DNA from: Chloroflexota bacterium
GTDB taxonomy: Bacteria > Chloroflexota > Anaerolineae > Anaerolineales > UBA11579
Direction of reading: 5' to 3'
Assembly (NCBI GenBank): GCA_003486225.1
Contig: DNGN01000197.1
Coordinates: 11,353 to 17,009, forward strand
Length of the DNA: 5,657 nucleotides
Within the stretch, counting starts at the first letter, position 1. Every line of letters begins with the position of its first letter. Position numbers and translations under genes: made by a program. This document shows positions 4,778 through 5,657 of the stretch, piece after piece. Under the pieces are notes generated by a model, which saw only the letters and a list, made by a program, of their open reading frames with translations, had not been told where the DNA came from and did no database searches.

Positions 4778-5530
4778 ATGGAGCATGAGTCAACCCCACA
4801 GCTGATCAACCGGGAACCACACCTGTTTTTCCGCGAACTCCTGGGCCAGATTGAAGCCGGGCAAGTGCTGGATGTGGCGTGCGGACCGGGTGGGTTTACC
4901 GGCATCCTGAAAGAAAGCCTTAAAGGCTATGCGCAAATCACGGGCGTGGATCTGAACCCTACCGTGCTGGCTGAGGCCAGGCAGCACCACCCCGGGGACG
5001 ATCTGCATTTCGAACAGCAGGACGCCGCCGCTCTGAATTACCCAGATGCTGCCTTCGACCTGGTCGCCTGCGCTTTCTCCCTCCACCACCTGCCGCAGCC
5101 CCAGCGGTCGCTGGCCGAGATGCAGCGGGTGCTCAAACCCGGCGGGATTCTGCTGATTGTCGAAATGTACCGCGACCAGCTGGCCCAGACCCAATTCACC
5201 GAGACCCTCATCCACCACTGGGCTGCCGAGATCGACACCGCCCTGGGTATCTCGCACAACCCGACCTTTGCCCGGCAGGAAATCCTGGACCTGGTGCAGC
5301 CCAGGCGTTTCACCGAGTCGAAAATCTTTGACCTGGCGGACCTCAACCCTGACCCAAAAGGGGAAAAAATCAATCGGCAGGTGCTGGAAACCATCGAGCG
5401 GGTGCTGAAAAAGGCAGAAGCGCTGCCAGATTACACCGCGCACCAGCACAGGGCAGACCAGCTGCGCCAGCGGGTGCAGCGCTTTGGCACGCACATCTCT
5501 ACCCGGCTGGTGATCCTGGCGCGCAAGTAA
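4778..5530 (+). CDS. Class I SAM-dependent methyltransferase, 250 aa
   Basis: A methyltransferase domain of the Methyltransf_11 type fills about residues 1-130: motif I VLDVACGPGG (30-39) binds SAM, GVDLNP (56-61) ends strand 2 with D58 expected to contact the SAM ribose, a D82-A83-A84 turn gives motif III, FDLVACAFSLHHLP (93-106) is motif IV and post-IV, and RVLKPGG (117-123) is the usual loop before strand 5. The remaining 120 residues are helical and charged, with a final STRLVILARK strand (241-250), and probably shape the acceptor site. The acceptor is not evident; small-molecule methylation such as quinone or polyketide type is common in this family, but that is only a guess. The start is set at 4778 by AGGAG at 5 bases. 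The gene is divergent from the creatininase-family operon and its last 32 bases overlap the probable convergent gene from the right edge. Confidence 0.9.
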   Translation: MEHESTPQLINREPHLFFRELLGQIEAGQVLDVACGPGGFTGILKESLKGYAQITGVDLNPTVLAEARQHHPGDDLHFEQQDAAALNYPDAAFDLVACAFSLHHLPQPQRSLAEMQRVLKPGGILLIVEMYRDQLAQTQFTETLIHHWAAEIDTALGISHNPTFARQEILDLVQPRRFTESKIFDLADLNPDPKGEKINRQVLETIERVLKKAEALPDYTAHQHRADQLRQRVQRFGTHISTRLVILARK

Positions 5531-5657
5531 ATGCCCGCAGCCACGCTTCGGCCTGATGCGGCCAGCGCAGGCGCACAAAAGCAATCCGGCGGTATTCCGG
5601 GGCCTGGCAGAGCTGCAGGTACTGTTCCCGGCGGGGCCGGTGCGTGCGCAGGACATA
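5499..5657 (-). CDS. Partial C-terminal end of a minus-strand gene entering from the right (unidentified)
   Basis: The minus frame beginning at 5657 reads 52 codons to TAG at 5499-5501. The peptide, starting YVLRTHRPRREQYLQLCQAP and containing YRRIAFVRLRW and EAWLRAF, has a natural amphipathic and aromatic composition, while the other frames of 5531-5657 give Gly/Ala/Pro-rich shadow peptides. It overlaps the end of the methyltransferase gene by 32 bases in a convergent arrangement. The last residues (CAPGSPAG) lie mostly in the overlap and look unstructured. No family is recognised and the N-terminal part is outside the window. Confidence 0.5.
   Translation of the reverse strand, partial: YVLRTHRPRREQYLQLCQAPEYRRIAFVRLRWPHQAEAWLRAFTCAPGSPAG

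Noticed and set aside
4790..5656. Long 288-codon open frame on the minus strand over the methyltransferase gene
   Set aside because: It lies wholly opposite a gene with clear SAM-binding motifs and its peptide shows no domain pattern; it is a shadow of GC-rich codon use.
1..5657. Mobile element, CRISPR array or defence island
   Set aside because: There are no spaced direct repeats, transposase or integrase motifs, tRNA-linked attachment sites or nuclease/helicase genes; all recognisable genes are metabolic or surface proteins.

Overview
The window is an ordinary-looking chromosomal stretch from a bacterium of moderate to high GC. My best guess is Chloroflexota, class Anaerolineae. This is an inference from gene style: two lipoproteins with Thr/Pro-rich or coiled-coil linkers behind a lipobox, tandem PPC-like beta-sandwich domains, and a tryptophan-rich hypothetical family. 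There is no rRNA or other phylogenetic marker to prove it. I see no tRNA, rRNA, CRISPR array, insertion sequence, integrase or toxin-antitoxin pair.

Layout, left to right. A probable 14-codon tail of a plus-strand gene ends at 47 and converges on a minus-strand pair: an unrecognised helical protein (51-617) lying behind an NTF2/SnoaL-like protein (671-1189, GTG start). A 277-base divergent gap (1190-1466) follows, then a plus-strand series of three separate genes: pterin-4a-carbinolamine dehydratase (1467-1814), a lipoprotein with two PPC-like domains (1933-2826) and a dCMP/cytidine-type deaminase (2903-3325). These converge on a minus-strand operon of a creatininase-family amidohydrolase (3965-4654) and a coiled-coil lipoprotein (3373-3963), whose reading frames are one base apart. 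A divergent promoter region (4655-4777) separates this operon from a plus-strand class I SAM methyltransferase (4778-5530). The 3' end of the methyltransferase overlaps the probable C-terminal end of a minus-strand gene entering from the right edge (5499-5657).

The genes do not form one obvious pathway. The deaminase belongs to pyrimidine deoxynucleotide supply and the dehydratase to pterin recycling. The two lipoproteins are surface proteins, and the substrates of the creatininase-family enzyme and the methyltransferase are unknown. The only strong functional link visible is the tight creatininase-family/lipoprotein operon. Three genes have their starts moved inward from the longest open frame because good Shine-Dalgarno sequences sit in front of internal start codons. 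I found no convincing novel multi-gene system; the best leads are that operon and a hairpin placing a ribosome binding site in its loop in front of the PPC lipoprotein gene.
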